A stretch of DNA of 64,000 nt from Proteobacteria bacterium SG_bin6 (GCA_002083435.1 LWDJ01000021.1:1-64000), one strand, 5' to 3'; counted from the stretch's first letter, positions 7,782-17,075 are shown. Program-made: numbers and translations. The notes: a model not told the origin generated them from the sequence alone.

Positions 7782-8027
7782 ATGCGCCCGCAGCATGCCG
7801 AACGCCCCCATAGCACGCCGCCCATAGCCTCCGTTTCGGCTGGGCGCGTGGCTGAAGGCGGCGTGGTCGCCGATTGGCAGCGCATGATCGAGGCCCGCTT
7901 CGCGGAACTGAGCACCTTCGATCAACCCAGCCGCGGCGACATGCTCATGCACCATGTCTCGCGCGCGTTCGGCATTGGCGCCCTCGTCGCCGGCTATGCT
8001 GCGGTGGCTTGGTTTTTTTTCGGCTGA
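7782..8027 (+). CDS. small single-pass membrane protein in the EPS locus
   Basis: 81 residues from ATG 7782, preceded by AAGGAG at good spacing, which decides the start over the GTG/ATG codons further upstream. A polar, acidic N-terminal part (DWQRMIEARFAELSTFDQPS) precedes a C-terminal hydrophobic helix (GIGALVAGYAAVAWFFFG). It is convergent with the GH5 gene. The function is unknown. Similar small tail-anchored proteins are found near sphingomonad EPS genes, but I cannot name the family. Confidence 0.55.
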   Translation: MRPQHAERPHSTPPIASVSAGRVAEGGVVADWQRMIEARFAELSTFDQPSRGDMLMHHVSRAFGIGALVAGYAAVAWFFFG

Positions 8028-8075
8028 AACCGCCGCGATCGTACGTCGCACGGCAAGCCCGGCACGATCGACGAG

Positions 8076-9284
8076 CTACAGTGTCGTCGTCGTTCGGATC
8101 GCCTCGAGCATCCCAGGAAGCCATCCGCTCGAATCGCGCAGGCGGAAGGTGTTGGTGTACGACCAGGCGCAGCTCTGCACGCCGATGGAAGCATAGGCAG
8201 CGCTCATCGACGCATAATAGCGCGTCCGCTCGCTGAGCGGCACTTCCGGAATGTCGATCGCGCCATACTCGCCCAGCACCGGCACGCGGCCGGTACGGGT
8301 CATATAATCGCGCACCTTGCGCAGATTGGCCTCCAGCTGCGCGAGATCGGTGGCGCTGCCATAAGTCGGTCCAATCGGCGGCGTGGGGGTGATGAACGTC
8401 GCGCCTTGGTGGGTGAAGGCGAACGGATCATAATCGTGAAACGTGGGCACGACATATGGGTCGTTGGGCAGCCATAGGGTGGCCAGGCTGTCCACCCAGC
8501 TCGACGCCTGGCCGCCGATCAACACCGGGCGGGTGGGATTGGTGGCGCGGATCGCCGCCAGCGCGGGCGTCAGCACCCCCGGAAGCGTGGTGTCGTTCAA
8601 TCGGTTGATCGGTTCGTTGATCAGTTCGAACCACAAATTGCCTGGGCTCGACGCGAAGTTCGCGGCGATCTGCCGCCACATTTCGGTGAAACGGGGCGTT
8701 TGCCCGGCCGGATCATCGTAGAGCTCGGCATAATGATGCATGTCGATGATCACGTTGAGCCCTGCCGCGCGGGCTTGATCGGCAACGCTGCGTACCCGCG
8801 CCATCCAACTGGCATCAATGGTATAGGGCGCCGTCGTCAGCGCATGGTCAGACCAGCGCACCGGCACACGGACCGTGGCGAAGCCCGCCGCCTTGATGAC
8901 GGTGTAGTCCGCGGGAACAAGCGGCACGCCCCATATGGCGCCATTGGGCGTCTCCAGCTGGTTGCCGAGATTGACGCACTTACCGATGGGAAGGCGCGGC
9001 CCTACCCGGGCTTCGGCGGCGGCCGCCGGGACGAAGTTGCCGATCGGCGTCGGCGCTGGGCTCGAGGTTGGGGTTGGGGTTGGGGTTGGAGCCGGCGCGG
9101 GAGTCGGCGTCGGCGTGGGGCTGGGGGTTGCCGCCGATGGCGTCGGAGTCACCGCCACCGTGGTGCCGCTGGTGTTGCCGCCCGGGCCGCAGCCTGCGAG
9201 CAACGCAAGGAACGCGGCGCCGAACATCAGGCGCGATACGGCGCGGGTCGATGCGGCCGGGGGGAAGGCCCCTGCCCGAGGCAT
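8076..9284 (-). CDS. glycoside hydrolase family 5 lipoprotein (endoglucanase-like)
   Basis: 402 residues from ATG 9284. A basic start and hydrophobic segment lead to a lipobox (ALLAGC, Cys32). A Thr/Pro-rich linker spans about residues 45-80. The GH5 domain has the acid/base Glu224 in FELINEPI and the nucleophile Glu339 in PVLGEYG, with MHHYAELY near residue 182. GH5 enzymes cleave beta-1,4-glucans or mannans; in EPS and cellulose loci they trim the polymer in the periplasm or at the surface. It starts 8 bp after the acyltransferase stop on the same strand, so both are probably co-transcribed. The exact substrate is inferred only from context. Confidence 0.85.
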   Translation of the reverse strand: MPRAGAFPPAASTRAVSRLMFGAAFLALLAGCGPGGNTSGTTVAVTPTPSAATPSPTPTPTPAPAPTPTPTPTSSPAPTPIGNFVPAAAAEARVGPRLPIGKCVNLGNQLETPNGAIWGVPLVPADYTVIKAAGFATVRVPVRWSDHALTTAPYTIDASWMARVRSVADQARAAGLNVIIDMHHYAELYDDPAGQTPRFTEMWRQIAANFASSPGNLWFELINEPINRLNDTTLPGVLTPALAAIRATNPTRPVLIGGQASSWVDSLATLWLPNDPYVVPTFHDYDPFAFTHQGATFITPTPPIGPTYGSATDLAQLEANLRKVRDYMTRTGRVPVLGEYGAIDIPEVPLSERTRYYASMSAAYASIGVQSCAWSYTNTFRLRDSSGWLPGMLEAIRTTTTL

Positions 9285-9292
9285 AGGCCGGC

Positions 9293-10375
9293 TCACAGGA
9301 GCAGCCCTGGCTGCGACGCCGGTGTCGGTTTTGGCGCGCCTCCATCCAACCAACGGCGCGTAAGCCAGGCGCGGGCCGGTCGATCGACATGCCTGGTCAG
9401 CAGATGCGCCAGCAGGATCGTCAGCGGGAATACCGCCCAACCCATCGCGCCGGTCTGCACATAGCCATCGACCTTCGCACCAGCCCACAAGAACCGCAGC
9501 CCCTCGGTGGTGAACACGAGCGGCACGTGCAGCACATAGACGCCATAGGAAATGTCGCCCATCCAGGCGCAGAACCGCGCCAGTCGCCCGCGCGCGACCG
9601 CCCCCGCGCCGAACCACAGCAGCATCGGACAGAACAGGAACACCCCCAAAAGCAGGTAAAGCCGCTTATCCACAGGCGGCAGGCCGCACAGCAGCGCGAC
9701 CGCGACGAGGATGGGGAGCGCCGGCAGGCTCGGCTTGGGAAGCCAGCCGTTCACCCAGCAACGCTGGAGCAATACGCCCAGGAAAAACGAAAAGATGACA
9801 CGCGACAGACACGCCCACAGCGCGAACATGCCGGTCGTATCGCCACCATCCCACCACCAGATGGCGCCGGCGAGCGGCGGCCCGGCCAGCGCGATCAAGA
9901 CCAGCGCCGGGCGGGTGCGCGCGCCGACGAAGACGAGCACCGCATTGGCGATGAGCTCGAACGTCAGCGACCAGCCGGGCGGATTGAGTGGGATCGCCGT
10001 GCCAAAATACGGCAGGATGATAAAAAAGGGCGCGGTCAGGATCGATACGGACAGCATCGTCCAACCCCAGTCAGCCCATCCAAAATACGCCATGCCGATC
10101 CCGGCGGGTACACTCATCGCGCAGCCGATGAGCCAGAGCGGTTCGAGCCGGATCAGCCGGGCGACGACAAAGTCGCGGCGCTCCCGCCAGCTGCCCAGCC
10201 GGTCGCCATAACCATGCGCGAGCACAAAGCCGCTCAACCCGAAAAACAGATCGACCGCCAGCGATGCCATCGGGAAGATGAGCGCGGTGTGCATCACCAT
10301 CACCATCAACGCCGCCACGCCGCGCATCCCGTCTAGGACGACAAAACGTGAACCGTTACTCGGTCGATCCTGCAT
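9293..10375 (-). CDS. acyltransferase family 3 (OafA-like O-acyltransferase)
   Basis: 360 residues from ATG 10375 (MQDRPSNGSRFVVLDGMRG); an upstream TTG at 10432 is also open. It shows the family start LDGMRGVAALMVMVMHTA with the conserved His, the motif LFFGLSGFVLAHGYGDRL near residue 50, the RLIRLEPLWLIG segment and about ten membrane helices. Acyltransferase-3 proteins add acetyl or succinyl groups to glycans in the inner membrane. It lies between a hexapeptide acetyltransferase and a GH5 gene, supporting a role in decorating the EPS repeat unit. Confidence 0.85.
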   Translation of the reverse strand: MQDRPSNGSRFVVLDGMRGVAALMVMVMHTALIFPMASLAVDLFFGLSGFVLAHGYGDRLGSWRERRDFVVARLIRLEPLWLIGCAMSVPAGIGMAYFGWADWGWTMLSVSILTAPFFIILPYFGTAIPLNPPGWSLTFELIANAVLVFVGARTRPALVLIALAGPPLAGAIWWWDGGDTTGMFALWACLSRVIFSFFLGVLLQRCWVNGWLPKPSLPALPILVAVALLCGLPPVDKRLYLLLGVFLFCPMLLWFGAGAVARGRLARFCAWMGDISYGVYVLHVPLVFTTEGLRFLWAGAKVDGYVQTGAMGWAVFPLTILLAHLLTRHVDRPARAWLTRRWLDGGAPKPTPASQPGLLL

Positions 10376-10432
10376 GCTGCATTTCCACGGCTTGCCCCGT
10401 TGCCCTTCTCGCAAATCGGTCGCCCGGGTCAA

Positions 10433-11161
10433 TCAGGATTGGGGCGGACCGTCGCGTGCGGCACGAAGTTCGCCGCAGCGCGCCGCGAATTCCGTGGCAC
10501 GCTGCTCATCGAGGGGCTCGAGCAGCAGCGGACGAAGCTGACTGAGTGTCGCGACGTCGAACTCCCACCAGCGCGACTGCTCGAGGATGGCCTGGATTTC
10601 GGGCGGGAAGCGAAGTCTTAGCGTTTTCGCTGGCACCCCGCCGACAATGGCATAAGCGGGCACGTCGCGGGTCACGACCGCCCCCGCCGCGATCACCGCG
10701 CCGTTGCCGACCTGCCGGCATCCGCTGAGGATCGTTACCCGATCACCGATCCACACATCATGGCCGATCGTGAGCGGGTTATCCTGATTGGTCGGGATGG
10801 AATCGCGGTCGATATGGCCGAGGCGCGCATTATAGAAAAAGGGATGCTGGGTAACGCGCTCGATCGGGTGGTTGCGTCGCCGCACCAGGAGATCCTTGCC
10901 GACCGAGCAATAATGTCCCACCCGGGTGCCGCGCGGCAGGCGGCCACGATAGAGGATCGGGCCATAGCTGTAGCGGCCGATGTCCACGCCGGCATAGTTG
11001 CGGAGCAGATCACGCCACAGCTGCGAATAGAACTCGCCCCCGTCCCACCGTTTGATCAAAATGCGAAATGGAATGTGTGTCAAATCCCAGCGATAAAATC
11101 GTTCGACCAACCAAGTCTGTCGCCGTGACAAATTTGGTCGATCTATATTGTCATTCTTCAA
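10433..11161 (-). CDS. hexapeptide-repeat (left-handed beta-helix) acetyltransferase
   Basis: About 242 residues, probably from TTG 11161, whose last two bases overlap the stop codon of the flippase gene (TTGA). The C-terminal half has the left-handed beta-helix acetyltransferase pattern: IGHDVWIGDRVTILSGC, VGNGAVIAAGAVVTRDVP and IVGGVPAKTLRLRF. The catalytic His is likely in RRRNHPIERVTQHPFF. This matches the CatB/NodL/WbbJ-type sugar O-acetyltransferases that use acetyl-CoA. Its coupling to wzx suggests acetylation of the lipid-linked repeat unit in the cytoplasm. Confidence 0.85.
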   Translation of the reverse strand: MKNDNIDRPNLSRRQTWLVERFYRWDLTHIPFRILIKRWDGGEFYSQLWRDLLRNYAGVDIGRYSYGPILYRGRLPRGTRVGHYCSVGKDLLVRRRNHPIERVTQHPFFYNARLGHIDRDSIPTNQDNPLTIGHDVWIGDRVTILSGCRQVGNGAVIAAGAVVTRDVPAYAIVGGVPAKTLRLRFPPEIQAILEQSRWWEFDVATLSQLRPLLLEPLDEQRATEFAARCGELRAARDGPPQS

Positions 11162-12594
11162 TTCAACAAGCCCCGCGCGTTCATCACTAGGTCCCGAACA
11201 ACCCACGCAAAGAACGCACATGGAAGCAAAGCGATCCATAGCGGCCACCCCATAAGCGAGATAGCTGCGACCGCACCACCCAGAACCGCCATTGCTAAAG
11301 TTGTCATTATGCTATGGCGCACCGCGAATCCTGACGACCGGCTCGCCTGACCGGCCGCCGCGACGCCGGCCACTACTTCACCGGCAATCCCGGCGGCCAG
11401 CATAGCATAGATGCTGTTCGTGACGACGGCGACCGCGAGCGAAAGGGCGACAAAGAGAACTCGGTAGATATTCGCAATCAAAGGGTTTTTAGTCTCCGCC
11501 CTGCTCATTGCAGCGAGAGACGCAGCGATTCGGATTAATCGCAGGCCCTGCATCAGCGCCAGGAGCAGCAAATAGGGCAATGCCGGCTCGAACTTGTGGC
11601 CGAACACGAAGGTGATCACCTCTCGCCCGGCCAGCGCGGTGCCGATCACGAACCCGGCCGCGACAATCGCGAACAAACTCACCATCTGATCGTAAAGACG
11701 CTGCAAACGCGGCAGATCGTCCTGATGGCGCGCGAGCACGGGCAGTAACAGTGACTGAAAGGACTTCGCGACGAAGTTGATCGGCAGCAAGGTGAGCATC
11801 ACGCCGGCGCTGAACCAGCCCAGCGTCTGCAGCCCGAAACGGTTCGAAACGATGATCCGATCGCCATTGAACACGACATAGAGCAGCAAGGCATTCGCCA
11901 TGAGTGGCCAGCCGAAAGCGAAGGCGCGGCGAAAATTCTCCCGATCATAGCGCAACCGATAGGGCTGCCGGGCGCCCAGATGCGTGGCGAGCAACAGCGC
12001 CAGCTGCTGGGCGTAAATGGTGAGCAGCGCCAGGCGGAAATCACCGAACAGCAGATAGGCCGGCCAGATGGTTATGAGCGCGACGATCGGCGGGACCGTT
12101 TGGCGCAGCATCGATGGCAGGTAGCGCCCCTGTCGCTGCAAGCGCAGGCTATCCAGATGCCCGAGCCCCCGAATCAATGGCACCAGGGCAAGCGAAGCAT
12201 AGGCCCAGCCCAGTCCCGGGGTACCGATCGCATAGGAATAGGGCCAGGCGATCGCCAGCAACAGCAACGCCGTGATCGCGCCGAGAACCAGCTGGATCGC
12301 GTGCAGGCTGCCCTGCAGCTTGGGATCGTCGGCATCGCGCGCCTGCACGGCCATTTGATCAACGCCGCTTGACAGCGCCGCGTCCATCAACGTGAGGAGG
12401 ATTGAGAAGGTGGCAACAATGCCAAAATCGGGCACGCTCAAGAGTCGGGCAAAAATCGCATTCCGCAGCAATTGCGCGAGCATGTCGATCCCGCTCGCGC
12501 TAAACACGATCGCCCCAGACCAAGCCAGCCGCAGAGCCGCGCTGCGCTTGCCCGATTCGGACAAGCGGGGTGTTTGAGGGCTAGGCTGCCCCAT
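11158..12594 (-). CDS. oligosaccharide flippase, Wzx-like
   Basis: 478 residues from ATG 12594 (MGQPSPQTPRLSESG); the frame is open further upstream. It has about 12-14 hydrophobic segments and the typical early motif SASGIDMLAQLLRNAIFARL followed by LLSVPDFGIVATFSIL, as in the MOP/Wzx flippase superfamily. It would flip undecaprenyl-diphosphate-linked repeat units to the periplasmic face. It is followed by an acetyltransferase in a 4-bp overlap and preceded by the Wzy-like gene 122 bp upstream, which is the expected neighbourhood for a Wzx/Wzy system. Confidence 0.85.
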   Translation of the reverse strand: MGQPSPQTPRLSESGKRSAALRLAWSGAIVFSASGIDMLAQLLRNAIFARLLSVPDFGIVATFSILLTLMDAALSSGVDQMAVQARDADDPKLQGSLHAIQLVLGAITALLLLAIAWPYSYAIGTPGLGWAYASLALVPLIRGLGHLDSLRLQRQGRYLPSMLRQTVPPIVALITIWPAYLLFGDFRLALLTIYAQQLALLLATHLGARQPYRLRYDRENFRRAFAFGWPLMANALLLYVVFNGDRIIVSNRFGLQTLGWFSAGVMLTLLPINFVAKSFQSLLLPVLARHQDDLPRLQRLYDQMVSLFAIVAAGFVIGTALAGREVITFVFGHKFEPALPYLLLLALMQGLRLIRIAASLAAMSRAETKNPLIANIYRVLFVALSLAVAVVTNSIYAMLAAGIAGEVVAGVAAAGQASRSSGFAVRHSIMTTLAMAVLGGAVAAISLMGWPLWIALLPCAFFAWVVRDLVMNARGLLN

Positions 12595-12716
12595 GATGCG
12601 CTCGCAACTGCACCGGCACGCCAATTGACGACCCAAGATTCCCCGCCCCAGCGATGCTAGCAATCAAGTCCAACCCCCAGCTCAAATTACCTAATCACAG
12701 ACACCGACAAGATCCA

Positions 12717-14198
12717 TCAAAATCCTCGTGACTTTCCGTTGGCCTTTGCGCGGCCCCAGCGAGCGTCGCCCAACCATGCAGCGGAGCCTATTAAGAAGAT
12801 GAGCCAAGTGTAAGTCGCATTCCAGAGATGAACTGAGCAAATGGCAATCATCGTTGCGACTAATCCGAATGTTATTCCACGTCGCATTAGAGTTAATCTA
12901 CCATCTTCGTAATCTATCCGGCCCGCTCTTGCTAAGACGGCGATAATTGAACACACCAGAATAGCTAACGCTGGCATGCCATATCGAACAGCAGTCACAA
13001 GCCAAAAGTTGTCCATACTGTTGCTCATAAACTCTGGTCTCTTCCAATCGCCTAACCCTATTCCGAAAAATGGATGACGAATTGCTTCAGCAGAGCCATA
13101 CTGCCAAATTAAAATTCTGTTATAGGATGCATTAAAGTCAAATGTAGCATAGCGCACAAAAGTATGAAAAGGCGATCTCGTTGTCACCATATCGAGTCCA
13201 AGGTACGCTAAAATCAGCAGAATAGTTAATAAACGCCAACGATTGGATACCACTCGGAGTAGTCGCGACCAAGCCATCAGAGCCAACTGCACATTGAACG
13301 AGAGCAATGCTCCGGTCGAGACCGAACAAATAGCACACATAATAACGATTATTGACGAAATAATCCCGAATATAGTTGGGCGGTTTTTGTGAAATACGTA
13401 ATAACTTGGTCCAAGCAGGGTGGCGTAGTACACGCCCATTAGAATGGGATGCTCAAAGGCACCCTGCGCCCTCACCAAGCCAAGGCGTTTTTCCTTAATA
13501 ATTTCCGGCAATGCGGAGCCGAATAAACTACCTATCTTCAACATAACTTTAACGCCGGTAAGCGTCTCGACCAACAGAGCCGGAACAACAACCATCGCGG
13601 CGATGGCGGCAAGGCGGAAAAGCAATTTGAATGCGGCAGGACCGCGAATCAGCAAGCGACCGGCTAGATACGCACTGAAAGTCTGGAGAAAGACTACCCC
13701 CGCAGGCTGCAACGCCTCAACAATACCAGAGGCCGCCACGAGCGCCAATGTCGCCCACAAACAATAGGCGAGCATTAACCAATCCGCGAGAATGAACCTG
13801 CCCGCACGGCCACCAAGCCAGAGCCCAATCATTGGCACCGTAGCAATCGTAAGCAGTATCAAACTCGGTGTTAAACGAAGCGAACCAACATTTTGAGCAG
13901 CGGGAATCAGCATCGAGATCACCACCAGGCCGATCAACGCCGCTTGGCCGCCGCCGACGACCTCCCAGACGGCGGCGCTCGACGTCGGCGTGGGCGCCTC
14001 GACGCTCACGCCCGGCGCCTTGCTCTTGGCGCGGGTCAGCACCAAACGGCCCCGGCGCTCAACGACGCGCGGCCGCTCTCGCGGCAGGGCGGCGTCGGCA
14101 ACCGAAACCAACCGCCCATGTTGTTCACGGATCGATCCTGCCCGCACCGGGGCCGGGCGTCGGGCGCTCACCATGGTCGGCGCGGCTCCATCATACAC
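12717..14198 (-). CDS. Wzy-like polysaccharide polymerase (O-antigen ligase family)
   Basis: 493 residues from GTG 14198; ATG 14174 is an alternative. Residues 1-75 are a polar, Arg/Pro-rich cytoplasmic extension. Around ten membrane segments follow, with a large periplasmic loop containing EKRLGLVRAQGAFEHPI, and a late motif SYNRILIWQYGSAEAIRHP followed by FFGIGLGD. These are typical of the Wzy/O-antigen ligase family. It would polymerise repeat units in the periplasm. Base composition is striking: about 12,780-13,870 is clearly poorer in GC than the 5' end and the flanking genes, which suggests that the membrane domain came by transfer. Confidence 0.85.
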   Translation of the reverse strand: MYDGAAPTMVSARRPAPVRAGSIREQHGRLVSVADAALPRERPRVVERRGRLVLTRAKSKAPGVSVEAPTPTSSAAVWEVVGGGQAALIGLVVISMLIPAAQNVGSLRLTPSLILLTIATVPMIGLWLGGRAGRFILADWLMLAYCLWATLALVAASGIVEALQPAGVVFLQTFSAYLAGRLLIRGPAAFKLLFRLAAIAAMVVVPALLVETLTGVKVMLKIGSLFGSALPEIIKEKRLGLVRAQGAFEHPILMGVYYATLLGPSYYVFHKNRPTIFGIISSIIVIMCAICSVSTGALLSFNVQLALMAWSRLLRVVSNRWRLLTILLILAYLGLDMVTTRSPFHTFVRYATFDFNASYNRILIWQYGSAEAIRHPFFGIGLGDWKRPEFMSNSMDNFWLVTAVRYGMPALAILVCSIIAVLARAGRIDYEDGRLTLMRRGITFGLVATMIAICSVHLWNATYTWLIFLIGSAAWLGDARWGRAKANGKSRGF

Positions 14199-14422
14199 CC
14201 ATCCTCAGACACAGACTCGGCTTAACCCCTTCGCCCGACCTGCGCTTCGCGATCAGGCTATCGCCGTTTAACTTGCAAGGCCCATAAGTCGAGCCGAACA
14301 GGACGCAAAATGTCCTAGCGGCGGACAGTGGCGTTGTTGCGGTGCATCACAGCCCCGCGCCGCGGCTGCTGATCCGGGCCATGCCCACCGCTCGCGTGCG
14401 GCCGCGCCGGCTGCCCGCCCCC

Positions 14423-15556
14423 TCAAGAAGCGCCGCTGCCGGCGAGCACCCAGGCGAAGCTCGTCGCGGGTGCATTGGCGAGGGGGCCGCGCTCGAGCCA
14501 GGCCCGAATACGGGGCGCCGCGCTGCCGCCTTCGATTCGGTTCGATCGATTGCTGCCGAAACCGTCATGCCGCTCGGTCCCCATCAGAAAAATGCTCGCG
14601 CGGTTGCGTTCGAGTTGCGGATCGGTGCAGTGAACCGTCCTGATCCAGCTCTTTTGATCAGCATAAGCGATCACCTCATTATCGGTGATTGCCGGCCGAG
14701 TCGCACCTTCGACGGTGATGCCATGGTACAGCGAGCCGACGACCAGATTGCCCCGAATCTCCAGCTGTTCGAAGGGTAGCTGCAGTTTGTTGTCGCGCAC
14801 GAAAATGCCCTGGGTCGCCCCCCCGGCACCGCGCGCGATCAAATTGTCCCGGATCAGGATGCGACGCGCCGGGGCCGTGGTGTTTGCCGTCCAAATCTGA
14901 ATTCCGTCGGGATGTTCCTTGGGCTTTGGACCAAACTCGCCCAGCACGTTTTCCGCGATGACCACGTCGGTAAGGCCGCCACCGCGGATGCCGTCGGTCT
15001 GCAGGCCACGGAGCTCGTTGCGCTCGATCACGATCTGCTGATCATCCAGCAAACCAATGCCGTAACGCGTACCGCTCAATCGCGACCCCGCGATCCTCAC
15101 GCCCCGGCTGTCGCGGACAAAAATCCCATATTGCCGGCCGCGCTCAGCTTCGCCGGGGGCGGCGATCTGCAGATTCTCGATCGTCACTGCCTGCGACCGC
15201 GCGACCGCGACAATGTAATCGATCAGCTCGGCGCCGGCGGCGCGCTCGACCTTCAGGCCGCGCAGCGTGACGTGATCAATCCCGCTGATGGTTATGCTGG
15301 GGAAGACGGGCGGCGCCGCCGCGACCGCGGCCTCGATCGTCAACCCGCTGCCGCCGAGCTCCTTGCCGAGCGACAGCGGCCCATAGCGCCCCGCCGCCAC
15401 TCTGATCACGTCGCCAGGCCGGCCGCTGGCGATCGCGCGGGCGAGCATGTCGCTGGAAGTGACGACCTGCGGCGTGGCCCCGCCGCCCGCGGTTACCGAC
15501 ACCCCGCAGCCGACCAGGGTCAAACACGCGGCCACCAGCCGCATAAGGATACGCAT
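14423..15556 (-). CDS. right-handed beta-helix lipoprotein, paralogue of the RTX protein at 20.4 kb
   Basis: 377 residues from ATG 15556. A short signal with lipobox LTLVGC (Cys17) predicts an outer-membrane or periplasmic lipoprotein. The rest is a parallel beta-helix with repeated ITI/IVI-x-N strands. Key shared motifs with the RTX protein are TDGIRGGG, HPDGIQIWTANTT, QGIFVRDNKLQLPF, LYHGITVEGAT and ADQKSWI. This fold is used by polysaccharide lyases, hydrolases and C5-epimerases. The alginate epimerase DPHD motif is absent, so the reaction is unknown. It sits between wzy and the export genes, consistent with acting on the nascent polymer. Confidence 0.8.
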   Translation of the reverse strand: MRILMRLVAACLTLVGCGVSVTAGGGATPQVVTSSDMLARAIASGRPGDVIRVAAGRYGPLSLGKELGGSGLTIEAAVAAAPPVFPSITISGIDHVTLRGLKVERAAGAELIDYIVAVARSQAVTIENLQIAAPGEAERGRQYGIFVRDSRGVRIAGSRLSGTRYGIGLLDDQQIVIERNELRGLQTDGIRGGGLTDVVIAENVLGEFGPKPKEHPDGIQIWTANTTAPARRILIRDNLIARGAGGATQGIFVRDNKLQLPFEQLEIRGNLVVGSLYHGITVEGATRPAITDNEVIAYADQKSWIRTVHCTDPQLERNRASIFLMGTERHDGFGSNRSNRIEGGSAAPRIRAWLERGPLANAPATSFAWVLAGSGAS

Positions 15557-15701
15557 ATGTGGTCGCTCTCGCTGCCCGCCACGGGCTGCTAGCAGGGTCG
15601 GCGCGCTTTTCAAATCACTTGTGCCTTCTAGCATTTTCATCAAAGGCTGGTAACGGACGAGGCTGGGGAGTCAGGGCCAAAGCTGTAAGGGGCGCGTCAC
15701 A

Positions 15702-17057
15702 ATGTCGTGGTTTTCCAAGTTGTTCCGCCAGCGTATTGACGCGCAGGAACCGCTCGATCTCGACCCCCTCTCCGTGATTCCACCGGCACCCAAGGTGATC
15801 GCGGGCGGCCGGCCCCGGCGCCTCCCGCGCTTCCGCGGCAGCGCGGTCGACCAGGTGCGCACCGACATGCGCGGCGCGGATCGGACGCGGCTTCGACTGC
15901 GCTCCGCGTTCACGCCATCCCGTCCGATCATGGACGCGGCGATGTTCGCCGGTCGGGCGAAGGTGCTGACGCAGTTGATCCGCGCGATCGAGGATCAGCA
16001 AATGCACGCGGTGATTTTTGGACCGCGCGGGATCGGCAAGACTTCAACGCTGCATGTTCTGTGTGGCATCGCACGCGAGGCGCGCTACCTGGTGCGCTAC
16101 ATCTCCTGTGGCGAGCGCACCGAGTTCAGCGAGCTGTTCCGCGCCATCCTGCAGGATATTCCGCTCCTTTTCCATGATGCCTATGATCCGACATCGGCCG
16201 AAATCGAAGAAGGCCTGACTTTTGCCGACGTCGTGCCGGCAGGCGAGCTGAGCGTCGCGGTCGTCAGCGATCTGCTCAACCGGTTGTCGGGAACGCGGAT
16301 GCTGATCGTGCTCGACGAGTTCGACCGCGCCCACAGCGCTGACTTTCGGCGGGCTATCGCCGAGTTAATCAAGAATTTGTCCGACCGAAACGCTCGCGTG
16401 CAAATCGTCATCGCCGGCGTCGCCAATAATCTGGTGGAAATCATCGAGCACATTCCCTCGATCCGGCGCAACATCGCCGGACTCCAGCTGCCCAACATGA
16501 GCGAGGAGGAGGTGATCGAGCTGATCACCAACGGGGAGACCGCCAGCGGCATGGTGTTTGAAAAGGAAGCGCAGCGGCTGATCAGCACGCTTGCCCTTGG
16601 CCTGCCTTACCTCACCAGCCTGATCGCCCAACATGCCGGGCTGATGGCGCTCGACCGCGATGCGACGCTGGTAACGCGTGGCGACGTGCTCCTCGCGATT
16701 GATGCGGCGATCGAGGAACTCAAGCTGCGCATCTCGCCCGCCAGTCGGCACCAGATCGACCGGGCCCATGCCGATGGCCACGCGGAGGTTCTGGGCACGC
16801 TTGCCCTGGCCGCCATTCAGCATGGTGGCCGCGTCCCAAAAGATACAGTGAAGGGCGCGGTCCCTCAGATTGGCAGTGTCGACGTTTTCCTGCGCGAACT
16901 TGATCGCAGCTATCAGCTGCTCGCACCGATCCCGGACGATCCGGAAGGCGCCTACAGCTTTCGCGACGATGGCACGCCGATCTTGCTCTGGCTGTCGTTC
17001 ACGCATGAAAAACGCCAGAAATCGAGAGTCGAGCCGTTGCCCGATGCCGCCGCCTGA
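15702..17057 (+). CDS. AAA ATPase (Orc1/Cdc6- or ExeA-like) in the EPS locus
   Basis: 451 residues. An N-terminal basic stretch precedes an AAA_16-like domain with Walker A (GPRGIGKTS, near residue 108) and Walker B (MLIVLDEFD, near residue 204), followed by a sensor region (QIVIAGVANN) and a C-terminal winged-helix-like part. AAGGGG lies upstream of the ATG. It runs opposite to both neighbours: the beta-helix gene diverges and the chain-length genes converge. ATPases of this type are sometimes found next to polysaccharide co-polymerase genes. A role in export or regulation is an inference; DNA-handling roles are also possible. Confidence 0.75.
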   Translation: MSWFSKLFRQRIDAQEPLDLDPLSVIPPAPKVIAGGRPRRLPRFRGSAVDQVRTDMRGADRTRLRLRSAFTPSRPIMDAAMFAGRAKVLTQLIRAIEDQQMHAVIFGPRGIGKTSTLHVLCGIAREARYLVRYISCGERTEFSELFRAILQDIPLLFHDAYDPTSAEIEEGLTFADVVPAGELSVAVVSDLLNRLSGTRMLIVLDEFDRAHSADFRRAIAELIKNLSDRNARVQIVIAGVANNLVEIIEHIPSIRRNIAGLQLPNMSEEEVIELITNGETASGMVFEKEAQRLISTLALGLPYLTSLIAQHAGLMALDRDATLVTRGDVLLAIDAAIEELKLRISPASRHQIDRAHADGHAEVLGTLALAAIQHGGRVPKDTVKGAVPQIGSVDVFLRELDRSYQLLAPIPDDPEGAYSFRDDGTPILLWLSFTHEKRQKSRVEPLPDAAA

Positions 17058-17075
17058 GCGGAACCGGCGGCCCTC

